Part shown: positions 18,536-32,151 of the stretch, one piece after another
How the letters are laid out: every line of letters begins with the position of its first letter
Position numbering within the stretch: the first letter of the stretch is position 1
From: Viola odorata
Taxonomy: Eukaryota > Streptophyta > Magnoliopsida > Malpighiales > Violaceae
Assembly (NCBI GenBank): GCA_963691705.1
Contig: OY829538.1
Span: 14,162,443 to 14,226,442, forward strand
DNA: 64,000 nucleotides
Direction of reading: 5' to 3'
Notes under the pieces: model-generated
Seen by the model: only the letters and a program-made list of their open reading frames with translations
The model's database searches: none
Told to the model about the DNA's origin: nothing
Made by a program: the position numbers and the translations under genes

Positions 18536-18549
18536 CTTTGGTATATTAA

Positions 18550-21500
18550 GTGAGCGTCCTTAATAGCCAAGCTCCGTTTAGTCGGAAGATTGGAACGGTC
18601 ATGACCGCAGGATCGGAGCCGATCCGATCATCATCCTCTAATATCCCTTTCTCAATCCGCAGACAGTTATTCCCTTTTGCTACTGCTGATCTCTCTATGA
18701 CGTCGCAACCAATTATTTTGGGATCTCTAGACCGTTCGGTCGGAATTACAGGGGGACTTGTCTCCCCACAAACAGTCATTTCGTCATCTCAGACAACGGG
18801 ATCCGATTTCTCCACTCCTCTTTCGGGGGGATCTATACTTAATAATGAACATCCTTTTGCAATGGAAATAGCGGCCCTTCGTTCTTGGTTGGAATATTTG
18901 ACTGAAATGGCCGCAAGAATCACGCCTGGTGCTTCTGGATCTAGTCTCCCTCCCTGCGTCATGTTCACACCATCTATTGTCGCTGATCGACCTTTATCAC
19001 CGTTGTTTCCAGAAAACTTCCAGATGCCTTTGTCCGTGGGAGATCCTCCGGTTAGTGTTGTGCAGCTCACTCAAGGAAGAGTAGAGGCTTACGTACCACA
19101 GATGCCGCAAGGTCTCCTCCCGCAGGGAGATAGGCAACTAGAGGGGCTTAGGAACCGGTGGGACGGACGGAGGGAAGGAGCCAATAGGAGTTTGTCTCCC
19201 GAGTACAGTGAAAGATCCAGTAGTCGAAGGTATCGAAGTCGATCACCCAGGAGTCACAGTCAATCTCCTAGGCGACATCTTACGCCAGAACCGCGAAATA
19301 GGGGGCGTCAGGCTGAAATATCTCCCCCACGTCATGCGCGTGAAATTCTTGATGATACATCGGGCCACCCGTTTAGCCGCCGTATAAGGCGTCACAGGGT
19401 CAATCGACGCGTGAAGCTTCCCACTGATACTTATGATGGCACCAAGGATCCCATTTCGCATATCAATAAAGTGAAAGATTTTGTTCAGTTTCAGACCCAC
19501 AGTGATGCGGCGTTGTGCCAAATATTTGTTATGACATTGTCGGGTGTTGCGCGTCTCTGGTTTGAAGGTCTCCCTGGTGGATCCATTAATAACTTCTCAC
19601 AGTTAGAATCTAAATTCCGGAGCAGATTTAGCACGGCGATTCCAATCAGGAAATCTGCCACCGCGTTATTTGCCATACAACGAATGCCTCAAGAAACCTT
19701 AAAGGAATTTCTCAGCCGCTTCGATTTGGAAATGTCATTAACGCCGGGCGTCACTATTGATTTTGCTATAGAAGCCCTGAAAAGGAATTGCCGCTACGAA
19801 AAACTGAAAGACGCACTCATGGTGGACCCTCTAGTGACTTTAGACGCGTTGAGACTTTAAGCCCATAATTATGCGAAAATGGAAGAAGAAGAAAACAGAG
19901 ATAGGACGTATAACATGCCGCACGGGACATCTCAAATTACCGCTACTCCCGCGAAGCCCTTTCTTGACGATCATTTTATCGACGATTATGCTAGGCGGAA
20001 GGATCATATCCCCAAAGCCTCCAATAGACAAAAGGGTCATCCTTCGAAGGGAAAGACTGGTGTATCCCCCACTCGACGTCAAGGGAATTCTTATAAAAAT
20101 TGGACATACGACCCAGATTTTCCTTCCCTTAATGTACCAAGGGCAGAGATTTTAGCGATAGCAGAGCAGCGAAATTTTCCCATCCGTTACCCTGCGCCTA
20201 CAAAACCAGGAGTCCTTCTAGGGAGAAGGGAAAATGCTTATTGTAAATTCCACAAAGCCAGGGGACATTCCACAGAAGCGTGCAGAGAATTAAAATTGGC
20301 GATAGAACGTCTGGTGGAAGAAGGATATTTAGGAGAATTTGCCACCCAAGTAAGAGAAGACGCCAGAAATAACCCCCTGAAAAGGACGGCAGATGAACGA
20401 CCAGTTCCTCCTGGCGTTCCGCAGAAGGATAATGCTCCCGGAGGAAAAGATAGAGAAACTCTTACGGTTGACGACGAGTACATCCCTATAATTAACATCA
20501 TCGCAGGAGGAACCCCTTATATGGACGAATCAGAGCAACCGACAGCCGTGAAAGGAGAAAAACGCACACGGGATGACATGATAAAAAAAGGAGGCGCGAT
20601 AGGCATTTTGGATCGAATGATATTATCCTTTTCCGAAGAAGATGAGAAAGGCGTTGTCTATCCGCACAGTGATGCACTGGTGGTTACGCCCGTCATCGCC
20701 AGTCATGGAATAAGAAGAACCCTTATTGATAACGGGAGCACGGTGAACCTCTTTTCGCTGGAAGCGTACAATCTCATGAAACGCCCTGGCAAAGAGCTAA
20801 CGCCTAGCAAACGGCCTATAGTCGGTGTTGATGGGGTTCCAATCCCTATCACGGGGGTAATTACTTTGCCCATATATTTCCGAGAAGACACCTATAAACG
20901 ATCAGAGAACTTGTTGTTCCTTGTCGTGGATTTAAATTTGCCCTACAATGTTGTACTCGGGCGACCTTTTCTCAACCGCTTCGGAGCGGTGATATCTCAG
21001 AAGCATCTAAAAATGAAATACCCCTCCTGGGATGGGGTAGTATCCATAAAGGGCGACCAAAAGATGGCGGCGGAATGCTACTCGCTCATGACTCAAAGGA
21101 GCTGCGATAGGTATGTGTGTATAGCAGCGGACCCCTACGAGCAGGGTGATGAGAAGTGCGCTCAACCTTTGGACCAAATGGTACCCGTCCCAGTAATCGG
21201 CATAAAGGAAGCAAGCTTCCTAATCAGCGAAAAACTTAGCCCAGCGGAAAATCTTCAACTAGCCCAGCTACTGAACAAATGTCGAGGAGATTTCACGTGG
21301 AAACCCGCAGATATGCCAGGTATATCGCGTGAAATAGCCGAGCATCAGCTCAATGTGGACCCAGACGCTCGGCCGGTTCAACAAAAAGCGGCGCACGTTC
21401 TCTAGCGAAAAGGCGTCGGCTGTGGACAAGGAGGTAACAAAGCTTCTTGACGCAGGATTCATCCACGAAGTTCAATATCCCACCTGGCTAGCGAACCCTG

Positions 21501-24449
21501 TCCTTGTTCCTAAGCCCAATGGGGATTGGCGCATGTGCATCGACTTCACCGATTTGAATGACGCCTGCCCTAAGGATTGCTACCCGCTCCCTCGTATAGA
21601 TCAGTTAGTTGATCAGACCGCCGGGTACTCTTATTTAAGTTCACTGGACGCCAACTCTGGATACCATCAGATCCCCATGCCCTTGGAAGATGAAGAAAAG
21701 ACTGCGTTCCTCACTCCAAAGGCCACGTACTGTTATACGGCGATGCCGTTTGGGCTGAAGAACGCTGGGGCGACGTTCCAACGTATGGCAAACAAGATAT
21801 TCGAAGAAAAAATAGGGAGGAATGTGGAAGCATACGTTGACGATATACTGGTAAAGAGCGCGAACTTTCAAGATCACCTGCGGGACTTAAAGGAAGTCTT
21901 TGACGTAATGAAAAAGTATCGCATAAAGTTAAACCCTCGAAAATGCATGTTCGCATTTCAGACGGGAAAATTCTTGGGCTACGTGGTCAGCCAAAAAGGT
22001 ATCCAACCTAACCCTTCAAAGGTTAAGGCCATACAAGACATGATATCGCCAAGAACCATCAAAGAGGTATAAAGGTTAACCGGGCGAGTTATCGCCCTCG
22101 GGTGATTCATTTCCAAGCAAGGAGAGAAGTGTCTTCCTTTTTTCAAAGTCATACACAAGAAAGCCTCGTTCGGGTGGACCCCGGAATGTGAGGAGGCATT
22201 TATCGGCCTGAAGGATTACCTATCGTCTGACCTACTGTTGACAAGACCTGAGGCATGAGATACCTTATATTTGTATCTTGGCGCTGCGGACGAAGTGGTC
22301 AGTGCCGTCCTCGTTCGCGACGATAACCACTCTCATCACCCGGTCTATTTTGTGAGTCACGTTTTGAAAGATCCGGAGTTGCAATACACCTGAATTGAAA
22401 AAATAGCGTTCGCTCTTATTCAGGCTACCCGCAAAATGGACCGATATTTCCAGTCCTATTCCATTATCGTGCTTACGGACCAACCTCTGAAAAGAATATT
22501 TCGAAAGCCTGAATCTTCAGGAAGAATGTTGATCTGGGCGCTTGAACTAGAACAGTATGGATTGAGGTATCAGTCTCGACCGTCCGTAAAGGCTCAGATC
22601 CTGGCTGATTTCATAGCGGAATGTACCTTTACAGAGGATCCTTTAGCCGGCATACCTGAAGCAGAATGGGGCGATATGGATCTCCCGTTTCCGGAAACCT
22701 ATACGGACCTTTGGATCATCCATGTGGATGGGGCCAAAAACCAAGAGCTGGCGGGAGCTGTAATCTTCATAAATGGGCCGCACGACATGCAAATACGATA
22801 CGCCATTCGAATCCTACAGCCGTTATCTAATAACACGGCAGAGTATGAGGCGTTGCTAGCCGGGCTCAGAATAGGGAAAGGACTTTCTTCTAAAGGGAGG
22901 CACGCGTCTAAAGATCTGTGGTGATTCCAAGTTGATAATTGACCAGGTCTTGGGGTACTCTCAAGCCCGGGAACCCATCTTGATTCAATATCTCACCAAA
23001 GTAAAGCGAGAATTATTGGAGATAAAGAAAGAGGGCATGCAAGTCAGCTTCGAGCATGTTCCCAGGGAGGAAAACGCTGAAGCTGACAATCTAGCCAAAT
23101 TGGCCGCGAATCCGGAAACGTCCATACCCAAAGGCGTATATTATCGTGAGCTATCGGTACCATCCTTCATGGAAGAGCAAGCATCTTTATGTGTGGAAGA
23201 GCATGAGAGCGACTGGCAAATTCCCGTAATCAAATACTTGAAACATGAGGAACTGCCGGAAGACACCGTTGAAAAGAAGAAGGTGCTGAAACAGGCAGCT
23301 CGCTGTACGTACTATGACGGGGATTTGATTCGGAGATGTTTTTCTCACCCAGCCGCTAAATGTATAACTGAACAAGAGGGTCTTCACACCTTGCGCGAAA
23401 TCCATGAAGGGGTATGTGGTATGCACGTATCAGGTGGCACTCTGGCGGCACAAGTCTTTAGATCCCGATTCTACTGGCCCACCATCCGGAGAGATTGCTA
23501 CAACTATGTGCAAACTTGCCCTAAGTGCTAGGAGTTTGCCAAAATTCCTCGGTGACCTGATGCTGAAATATCTGAAATTATCGTCCCTTGTCCTTTTGCT
23601 AAATGGGGGATCGATATCCTAGGCCCATTCCCAAAGGCAAGGTCCCAACTGAAGTTTGTGATAGTGGCGGTAGACTATTTCACTAAGTGGGCGGAAGCTG
23701 AAGCGGTCGCCGTAATCACGGCAGAAAAAACTTGGCGCTTCTTCAAATATCAAGTTATCATGAGGTTTGGCGTACCTCGCGTCCTTGCCAGCGATAACGG
23801 AACGCAGTTCACCAGCCAATTCTTCAAAGACCAGTGCTCAGAGTTCGGGATCGAGCAACGATTTTCCTCCGTGGCTCATCCGCAAACTAATGGACAGGCG
23901 GAAGTAACCAATCGGAGTATCCTCAGCGGTATCAAGAAAAACTTAGAAGGGTCTAAAAAGAAGTGGGCTGATGAGCTGCCATACGTGATGTGGGCGTACC
24001 GCATGACAATTAAAACTAGCACCGGAGAAATACCCTTCGCGTTGGCCTTCGGAACCTAAGCTGTTACACCGGTGGAAATTGGAGCCATGAGCCTACGGGT
24101 GGTTCACTTTCGAGAGGAACTGAATGAGGAAAGGTTATGAGCTAACCTGGACGTGTTACCAGAAGTCCGAGAAGAAATCCTTCTGAAAACGCAGCATTAC
24201 AAACAAAAGATGGCCCGTTATCATAACAGGCGTGTCAAGGAGCGGTTGCTGAAAGTCGGTGACCTGGTGCTCAGAGACAAGCGAGCGGCAGGACAACGTA
24301 TGGGAAAACTCAGTCCAAACTGGGATGGACCATATCATGTCACCCACGTTGTCGGGAAAGGAGCCTATCATCTGGAGACACTCGATGGTACACCCTTATC
24401 CAACTCTTGGAATATCGCTCGTTTGAAATTATATTACCCTAGAATTTAA
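18550..24449 (+). pseudogene. gag-pol polyprotein, decayed (right Tat)
   Basis: Same order as the left copy: gag capsid domain (about 19420-19760), zinc-knuckle variant YCKFHKARGHSTEAC (about 20238), protease DNGSTV (about 20728), RT with MPFGLKNAGATFQ and YVDDIL (about 21740-21860), RNase H, archaeal-type RNase H (about 22735-23100), integrase HHCC, D,D-E core (with SDNGTQF) and C-terminal module ending at 24449. Breaks seen against the left copy: TAA 19858, a 1-bp gain near 21385, TAA near 22070, TGA near 22103, TGA near 22257, TGA near 22391, a 23-bp loss near 22905, TAG near 23529, TGA near 23554, TAA near 24057 and TGA near 24138. Several are CAA to TAA or CGA to TGA changes. The encoded activities cannot be made from this copy. 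Confidence 0.9.
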
Positions 24450-24452
24450 TTT

Positions 24453-24546
24453 TATCTGCACCTTTGATTTATGTCAACCCTAACCATGACTAACGCTCGA
24501 TGAGAGAGCTTTCGTGGGTGTTTGTGGTTGCCTTTGTGCAGATAAA
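24453..24546 (+). repeat. Inverted repeat just after the pol stop (right)
   Basis: TTTATCTGCAC (24453-24463) and GTGCAGATAAA (24535-24545), matching the left copy's stem. The loop holds a CTCGATGAGAGAG-like stretch, also shared. Confidence 0.55.
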
Positions 24547-24559
24547 AAAGGGGGTATCT

Positions 24560-25010
24560 TGGGAAGTGAAAAGTCCTATCCTTGTGATGGCCGGTCTTGA
24601 TCAGATGGCCCACTAAGTGAGGGCACAACCCAACATACCTTGAATTAGCGTCGGATTGAAAGATCCTGGACGCCCCCGGGAGTGAAAAGTCCTATCCTTG
24701 TGATGACCGATCTTGATCAGATGGCTCATTAAGTGAGGGCACTACCCGGTATCTTTGGGAGTGAAAAGTACTTCTCTTGTACTGACCGTTCTCGTGGAGA
24801 CGGCCCATCAAGACGAGGCACGCCCCAAAGAAATAGAAACTCCGTCTAGAAACAAGAATCCTATCTTAACGGCTGGGCTGCTGCAGGCAGGCCATTAAGT
24901 AAGGACACGGTTCTAGTCGCGAGGACAACACCCAAAAGTGAAAATTCCCCAGCCTTGTGATAGCAGTCCCGATCCGACAACTCACTAAGATGAGGCACTT
25001 TTCGGGCCTA
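24560..25010. repeat. Imperfect ~110-bp tandem repeats downstream of integrase (right)
   Basis: Mirror of 8090-8555. Repeated 'AGTGAAAAGTCCTATCCTTG' and 'GATCAGATGGCC/TCA-TAAGTGAGGGCAC' blocks. From about 25010 to 25548 non-coding sequence without recognised features follows. Confidence 0.6.
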
Positions 25011-25548
25011 TCGCGAAAGGAGGGAAACGCAGAGAATCGCGAAATCCCAGCTAGTAACTAGATGTGTAATCCCTGGTGAAGTATAGAGCTGATAGTGAAA
25101 GCGATTCACGCGGGTTCCATGGTAACGCCCTATGATGGCAGTGGAAAGGCTCCTACGGGTAATTACTATCCCTCGTAACGTGTTTTTGTTACTGATGGTT
25201 TACAATTAGGAATGTGCAGAATACTTTTCGGGTAGAGGAAGGAGTGATGATCTCGTAAGCAGCGATATCGTAAGGCTTACCAGGAAAGCTAACTCGATAC
25301 TGACTTTAGTAATTTTGATGGGACTGCTAAGGATTTGCTCGAAAAAGTAAACGCATCGTGATAACAGGGCGAAGATAACGCCAAAGGAGCTCGTAAGGAG
25401 ACAACTAAAGGAAAGGAAAGATAGCGATAGAAGTTGTCTGAATACATCAAAATGTTTTAAGGGGCTACAAACTTCAGTGGTCAAAATAATGACAAAAATC
25501 TAGTGACGCTCGATTGCTAAGGAAAGGGCGGCAAAGCCTTGAGGCACG

Positions 25549-27909
25549 TCAACCTTCGGAGGTCCTCCGTTTCCAGCCTGCCGCTTTAGCTTGGCGAAAA
25601 CCCTCCTCATTATGATGGGCAGATTTTTGCTTGAAAGCCGCTGTGACCTCATCAGGTTTGTACGCATCGACCCCATGGACTTCCTCGAAGCAATCGACTA
25701 AAATAGCGGCAGTCTGCTCGACATGCCACAGACTCATATCGGCCGACTCTCCCTCCAGGGTAGCTTTCTCCTTGGCCAAGGATGATTTCTCATTTTCCAA
25801 GACAATATTTTTGGCCCTTTCCGCTGCCAAGACCTCAGAATGTTCTTTCCATATTCAGCTCCTGATGAGCCAGTAATAGTTGCGTACGCTCCTCCAGCAA
25901 CTTTTCTTCTCATTCCGCTCTCGCGATAATTCCTCCAAGGAGGAGGAAAGAGAGGCAGCCTGACGCTGCACCTCCTCCGCCCAATAATGGAATTTCATCA
26001 TATTAGTAAAAAGATTGGAGCGTAATGATTTCACTCTATCAACCTCGGTCTTGGAAAGGAAAGCATCCCGTTCTGCCGCAGACGCCAATATTTGGGAAGC
26101 CAGCAAAGCCGAAACTCCATCCGAGCCATCACTCCCCAATGCCGCCAAACCAGTGTTACGGAGATCGTACAGTCCAACTTGATGGGTCACAGTGCCACCC
26201 CTACTTATCGGACTAAGATCCGCCACAAAGTTGAAGGTGGCACCTCCTTCGCCATAACGGTGCAACAGGGGGATGCTCGAAGGAACGAATGCCAGAGGAA
26301 TAGGAGGGTGAACCTGTGTAGATGAACCCCCTGGAGCAAGATAAGCACCATGAGGCTGATAGCCAGAAAAATCCTGCAAGCCCTCTTGATAGCCCAGATT
26401 GGAGGAGTATGTATGAACAGGACCTCCAAAAGAATTGGGCGAAACCCCAAAAGTCTCGCTTGTTCCCAAGTTCGCCAAAAATTCTGAAGAATGTCCTCCC
26501 TAGGGAACAGTCGTGGAGTCAAAAATGCCCTCAGTTCTGTTCTCCATCCCGGTGGTAGAGGAAGATGGATTTCCCCCCTCACCTTCCAGCCGTTGTCTCT
26601 TCTTAGAACCAGTCAGCATGTAACCCAAATTCATATCGCCTGAGGGAGGAGCGGAGGTAGCGACAGCAGTAGTGTCCTGCCAAGAACGCAATATGAAATA
26701 TAGAAAAGAGAAACCAAACGACGACAAACATTGAAATGTAGCATATCGTGGCTAAAAGGCACCCTTACTGTAACAGTAGTGGGAGGAGGTGCTTCTGAAG
26801 AACCTGCCGCGTCTGGAGAAGGTGTAAGAGCGGCAACGCTTCTTGTTTTTCTCTTCTTTTTTCCTTTGGCAATGGCCTTAAGAGCCTGGGAAGAAGAAGG
26901 CTGGGCAGGAAGAGCAGCAACGGTCACGATGGGAACGCCTGAAGGAATATCAGTATTCCCCTCACCAGCTGAAGAAGAGGATACTTGAGCAAGACTCGCG
27001 GAAGTAGCCAGCAGTTCCGTGGGTTTATCAGTAGCTTCCGTGGAGGTAGCTTTCTCCTTTTCTTCTCTTTCTTGAGCCCTCTTCAGGCGTCTCCTTACGC
27101 TTTCAGGCTTATAGTTGGGATCCGTCGCTGCGAGATCACAAAATAACGTCAGCATTAGTATCAGTGATAACAAAAAAGGGAGTAATGCGACACTCACGTT
27201 TACCACAAGAACGAATGTCCATTCTACAAGCCACTTGACGAATGTGAACACTGATTTCCAGTTTGAGCAATTTGTTTAACCAGTCTTGTTCACATTGAGG
27301 AAGGGTCCCTGGTCGACTCCAGACGTTATCATCGACGTTTTGGTTAAACCCAGATCACCACCAGGAACCAGGATCTTCAGGAAGATCTATCACAAAGAAC
27401 TCCTTTTTCCAAGCATCAACGGAAGACTCGATGTGGAGGAGTTTCCAAGTAAAGGACTTGAGAGAGTCATCGTCGAAGCGGGGCGATATCGTTATCACTC
27501 CCCGGCACTTCATCAGCTTAAAAAGAGATTTGAGCAGTAGAAGGGAAGGGGAAGTGATCCCTTTGTATTTACAAAGTTCCAGAAAAGCATAAACACAACA
27601 ATACGCATTTGGGGATAATTGGGCCGGATTCAGATTGCCGGCAACAAGCAAGTCTTTTACAAAAGAGTCGATGGGAAGCCGGAAACCATAACGGAACATT
27701 TGCGCATACAAGACCCTACGATTGCCCGTCAAAACGCTGTTCAAACGTATTGACTCAGGGGCAACAATGGCCTTATAATCGTCAGGGATAACAGCATTAT
27801 GGGCGGCCAAATGCTCATGGAGAGCGGCCTTAGATGTGATAACACTAGCAGTAATATCCATCCTTTTCTCATCGACAGATTTCGACTGAGAATGGCGAGT
27901 CTTAGCCAT
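25549..27909 (-). pseudogene. AG4: three-exon antisense accessory gene (right copy, broken)
   Basis: Exons 27909-27198, 27127-26769 and 26676-25549; introns 27197-27128 and 26768-26677 keep GT-AG borders in the same positions as the left copy. The second junction is phase 0 here and the linker frame is intact, which shows the left copy lost a base. N-terminal gypsy-type transposon-like domain, K/R-rich and Gly/Tyr/Ser-rich linker, coiled coil and a conserved C-terminal block. Breaks: TGA at 27355-27357 (CGA in the left copy), TAG at 26500-26502 and a frame change near 25880. TATAAAA at 28083-28077 and a G-box at 28244-28249 lie upstream. Confidence 0.7.
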
Positions 27910-28536
27910 GGCAGAATTAAAGAAGTAAAAATGAAGAAGATGATGGAGGAGAAAGGAAATACCTTTAGAGAAAAAGCACTTCGAAGAACCTTGAATAGTG
28001 GGAAGAAAACAAGACGGCTAAAAGAAAATATGAGAAGGTGGGATGATAAAAGAAAAGGAAAAGAATAAATATTGAGTTTTATAACCCTAGTAATCGAATG
28101 AAACGGCGGAGGCCACAGTCGTTGCGTGGAAGCAACATGAGGAAAAGACTCAGGCAATGAGTGCAATTCTAGAAAAGTGCTACAACGCTTCGATTTCAGT
28201 AAAGTTCTCGAGCACGCTAGCCCACAGCGCCAGAAGAAATGGACACGTGTGCCTGCACAGTCGCGACTTTTCTAATGAGAAGATAGCAAGCATTAAATTC
28301 TCTGAAAAACAGGTACCATTTCTTGGAGAAAACAAGAGCGATATCGCAAGAAAGGAGATAACGCAAGATGGCGTTAATTAAAAAGGCAGCTTTCGAGCTA
28401 ACGCAAAAAAGCGGAATAAAAAATCAAACAGCGGTAAAATACGGATATTGTCGCACAACAAGGCGTTATTACAAGACAAAGAAACAAATAAACAGAAGAA
28501 TCCTCTAAATGGAGCAACCTCGATTAATCATGGGCC

Positions 28537-30777
28537 CTAGCGGACATCGCAGTCACCATTCCCCCGCTCTTCTCTAGAAGAAGGAAGATCTCCCTCACCT
28601 TCGCCTAGATCCTTCATTCTCTTGGAAGCGTAATCAGCCAGCACTGACGAATTGACAGTTCCCTGGCGATGGAGACTCATAAATTCAGCGATACAAACCT
28701 CCATGGTCTTGTTCGTCCACCAGGCTATCTTTGAAGGTACTTTGGCCAAATCCGCATCACGAGACGCTATCTCTTCGCGAAGGAAGATATTATTTTTGTC
28801 AGCCACCACCAATTCCGTCTCCAGAAGATCTATCTTAGCCTTCCCTTTCGATTTTTCTCGAGCAAGCTCAACACGACAATCGTTCAACTCCGCCTGGGTT
28901 CGCTCCTGAAGCTGCGACAGCTCCGCTACCTTCCCTAAGGCAGCGCTTAGTTCTCCCTTCAAATCAAGAGAAGGCCGAACCTTGTCACGCTGATCTTCAA
29001 AAAAGTAATTTAGCTCGCGGAAACTGGCCAGCATGTCAGTCAGAAGGCGTGAATGTCATGCTTCAAGAGGATGCCGTAAGAACTCTTCTTTGTCCTTCGA
29101 AGAAGTAAACATTTGCCCCACTATTGGACCCACCGGCTCTTCTCGCGATAGTGGGTCCGATATCCCTAAAGCGCGAAGACCGTCGGTACCAAGGGAAGAC
29201 AAGTCCAGCTGATATGTGGTGGGGCCTTGAAGACTTTGAGGGGAAAGATTGGCTATATAAGGAGGAGAACAACTTTTTGCGGAATCACCAATGCCTGAGA
29301 TCGAAGAAAGAAACAAAGGCTGAGGTTTATGTGGAGGAGGGTTAGGAGGAGCGATCGGATTCGAAACCGTTAAGTTCACATCCGGAATAAAGGAGTGGAT
29401 AGGAGAGATAGGACCGCCAGACGACAAGGGAGAGCCCACCGCTGCTGAAGCCTCGTTAACTTTGGGAGGAATGGCAGAGGGCACCTTGACCACTTCCGCC
29501 ACCGGCAAGGCATCCGCGACGTGTGAAGTGTTAACTCCCTCGGAGGGAACCGCGTTGACTTCCTCCACGGGAGGAATTGGTGGGTTAGACTTCTCTTTAC
29601 AAACTCTCTTTACAAGACGCTCCGTCTCGGCGACCATTTCGTCGCTATCGTCCTCAGTTGACTCCGCTGCGGGTACACTCTTTCTCGACCTAAGTTTCAT
29701 CCGTTGGGTAAGGGTGGCATGACGCAGCTCGGAACCGGTATCCATGCTTTCACTATCGCTGTCAACCTCTTCAATCACAGGGTTACTCGGAGCCACTCCC
29801 TTACCGCGAGACGATAGCTAATTCTCAAGGAAACGGGAAGGTCGAGCGGATGCGCTGCGTGTCACGACGGTTTTGTTTCTCTTTCCTCGTGGCGGAATAG
29901 GCGGACGACTTGAGCCTTCAGGCGGAGGAGAAGGAGGCAACGTCTGAAGCGGCACCACATTCAGAGGAGCGTCACTTTCATCGGAAGAGCGACCCTCAGT
30001 GTTACCTACCAATAAAATATTTTAGTATGGTAAGAAAATCTAAGCGATAAGGTGACAAAAGAAAAACTCACCAACGACACACTCTGGCAAAGGCCTGAAC
30101 CTAGCGAATTCCCGAATGAGGAAGGGCCCTTCTATTTCTAACAGGGCGGTAACATTAGACACATCCATACTAGACAGCACATCTGGTTTTCGCCAAGCGG
30201 CACTGGTAATCTCTCGGTTGAAACCACCGCGCCAAAACCGAGAAGGCAAGCGAAGGGTGAAGAAGCCATTTTTCCAGTTGTCCACGTTCTCTTCGAAACC
30301 TTGAAAGTTCCGCTAGAAGAACCGAACAAGGGTATCATTCCAACTTGGGGTAATATCCACCAAATAGCTGCGACACCTCAAAGTGAAAAATATACGGAAC
30401 AGATCGAGCGATGGAGCAAAAATATGCTTCATCTCACACGAACGAAGAAAGGCGTAAAGCCCACACCAGGAAGGTGGAGTTATCTGAACAGGATTGAGAT
30501 CGTAATGGTTTAGCAGCTTCATCAGAGAAGTATGAAGTGGGAAACGAAATCCGTAGGTAAACATCTTGAAATAAACCAGCCGGAACGTCCCCCACATGGC
30601 ATCAGTGAGCCGAGTATCCTTCAAAGGGACAAAGGGGCGATATCCCATGGGAAAAGTGATACCGTTCTCCTCTAACTCAGCCCTCAAAACCACATTACAA
30701 TCAAAGACACTACGAGCTCTCCTAACTTCGGGATCTAGGGGATTTTCGATAACTGCAGAGGATCTAGCGCGAGACAT
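28537..30777 (-). pseudogene. AG3: spliced antisense accessory gene (right copy, three nonsense codons)
   Basis: Exon 1 30777-30072, intron 30071-30006, exon 2 30005-28537. No frameshift, but TAG at 30315-30313 (Trp in the left copy), TAG at 29820-29818 (Trp in the left) and TGA at 29058-29056 (Arg in the left). At each site where one copy has a stop the other has a sense codon, so the ancestral frame of about 720 codons was open. Domain order as in the left copy; the C-terminal coiled coil (28537-29034) is complete here. G-box at 31010-31015 upstream. Confidence 0.72.
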
Positions 30778-31245
30778 AATGAACTGGAAAAGTAAAGCTA
30801 TGGCGATAGAGAAACAAAATACCTGGAGCAAAGATCCAGTAAGCAGGTTGTCGGCACCGGCGAGCAATTGCAGCAAAACCCTCGGGAAGAAAGAAGCACA
30901 GAAGAGAGAAAATACGAAGAATTCGAAGTATTAGCAAAAGCACTAAAAGAGAAGAGCGAATTCCTTATAAAGGTTAAACCTAAAAAAGAAACAGCCTGTA
31001 AAAACAAAACACGTGCAGAGTAGAAAAGGACGCGTGGGCAGTCATCAGTGTCTTTTGGAGAAGACAGTTACTGATTGAAAACCGAAAGGCAGTTGCACCC
31101 AGCGAAAGGCACACTTCCGCGATAACCCTGGAAACCTGAAAAAATAAAGGGAGAAAAGCGGCAGGAGAGCGAAAAGAAAATAAAGCGTCATTTTATTATT
31201 TTGGGAAAGCCATACAACATCTACAATGAGGCATGGTATGCACAA

Positions 31246-31677
31246 CTATTCGCCGTTAGACCAGGAGATGCCATAGCAGTAGACCACGTCATCATCATCA
31301 TCACCTAAAAATGATGGATCCTCGCCAGCGAGAATCAAAGGTTCCTCAATCCTCCCCCCTGCACGAATTGACGATTGATCTGACTCCTCCTTAACAGTTG
31401 GCGATATCGTTTCAACGGCCGAGCAGGCAGAGGGAGCCCTTTGTGGTGACTCGCTAGGAAGGAAAGACATTCCTTCCCCCTTCGTAGAGAGAGAAGCAAG
31501 AGAATCAAAGAATGATTTAGAGGCCTTCGCAGCATCCTTCCTCCGTCTCTTGCGACACCATCGGCGAACAGGCGGCCTCCAAGGAGGCGACGGAGGAGGA
31601 TTATCCGAATCAGGAGAAGTCGGAGGAGTTGGTGGAGAATCTCGTGCGGTCGTATCTAAAAAATGAGAATCAACCAT
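31246..31677 (-). CDS. AG2: 143-aa antisense accessory protein (right copy)
   Basis: Intact frame of exactly the same length as the left copy. Conserved Pro-rich N-terminus (SPPTPPTSPDSDNPPPSPPW), basic patch (CRKRRRK) and C-terminal DDDDDVVYCYGISWSNGE; the middle is divergent, roughly 30 differences in total without any indel. TATTTAA at 31755-31749 and a G-box at 31813-31818 precede it. Family not recognised. Confidence 0.65.
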   Translation of the reverse strand: MVDSHFLDTTARDSPPTPPTSPDSDNPPPSPPWRPPVRRWCRKRRRKDAAKASKSFFDSLASLSTKGEGMSFLPSESPQRAPSACSAVETISPTVKEESDQSSIRAGGRIEEPLILAGEDPSFLGDDDDDVVYCYGISWSNGE

Positions 31678-32151
31678 GAGATCGCAGATTACTTATCAAA
31701 GGAAAAATGAACAAGGAGGTGAATAAAAACGAGGGAAAGAGGATCCCTTTAAATAGCCAGAAAATTGGGAAAAAAGGATCTTCGATCTTCTAACCCGACC
31801 CTTGAGGGTGGACACGTGTACAACCTGAAGTATAAATAAGGATTTGAAGTCACGCCTGTTGAAATCTTACTTGAATCAAGGAAAACCGCAAAATCGCCCA
31901 ATCAGTTACCAGGACAACAGCGGCGTGGATTTAATGCAGAACAGCCAACCAGAAAACCACCCAGTGGCTGAATCGTTTTCAGTTGGGCTAAGAATACCCC
32001 CAATGGAAAAAAGACAAAGGGCGCATTAAAGAAGAAGAACAGTTGCAAAGTGCCATAATAAAAATAGTTTATTTATTATGGCCTAATGGCCGAAAAGTAC
32101 AGTGGCATGACAAGAGGGAAAGTAAAAAGGGCTCAAAGGGAGCCACTGATA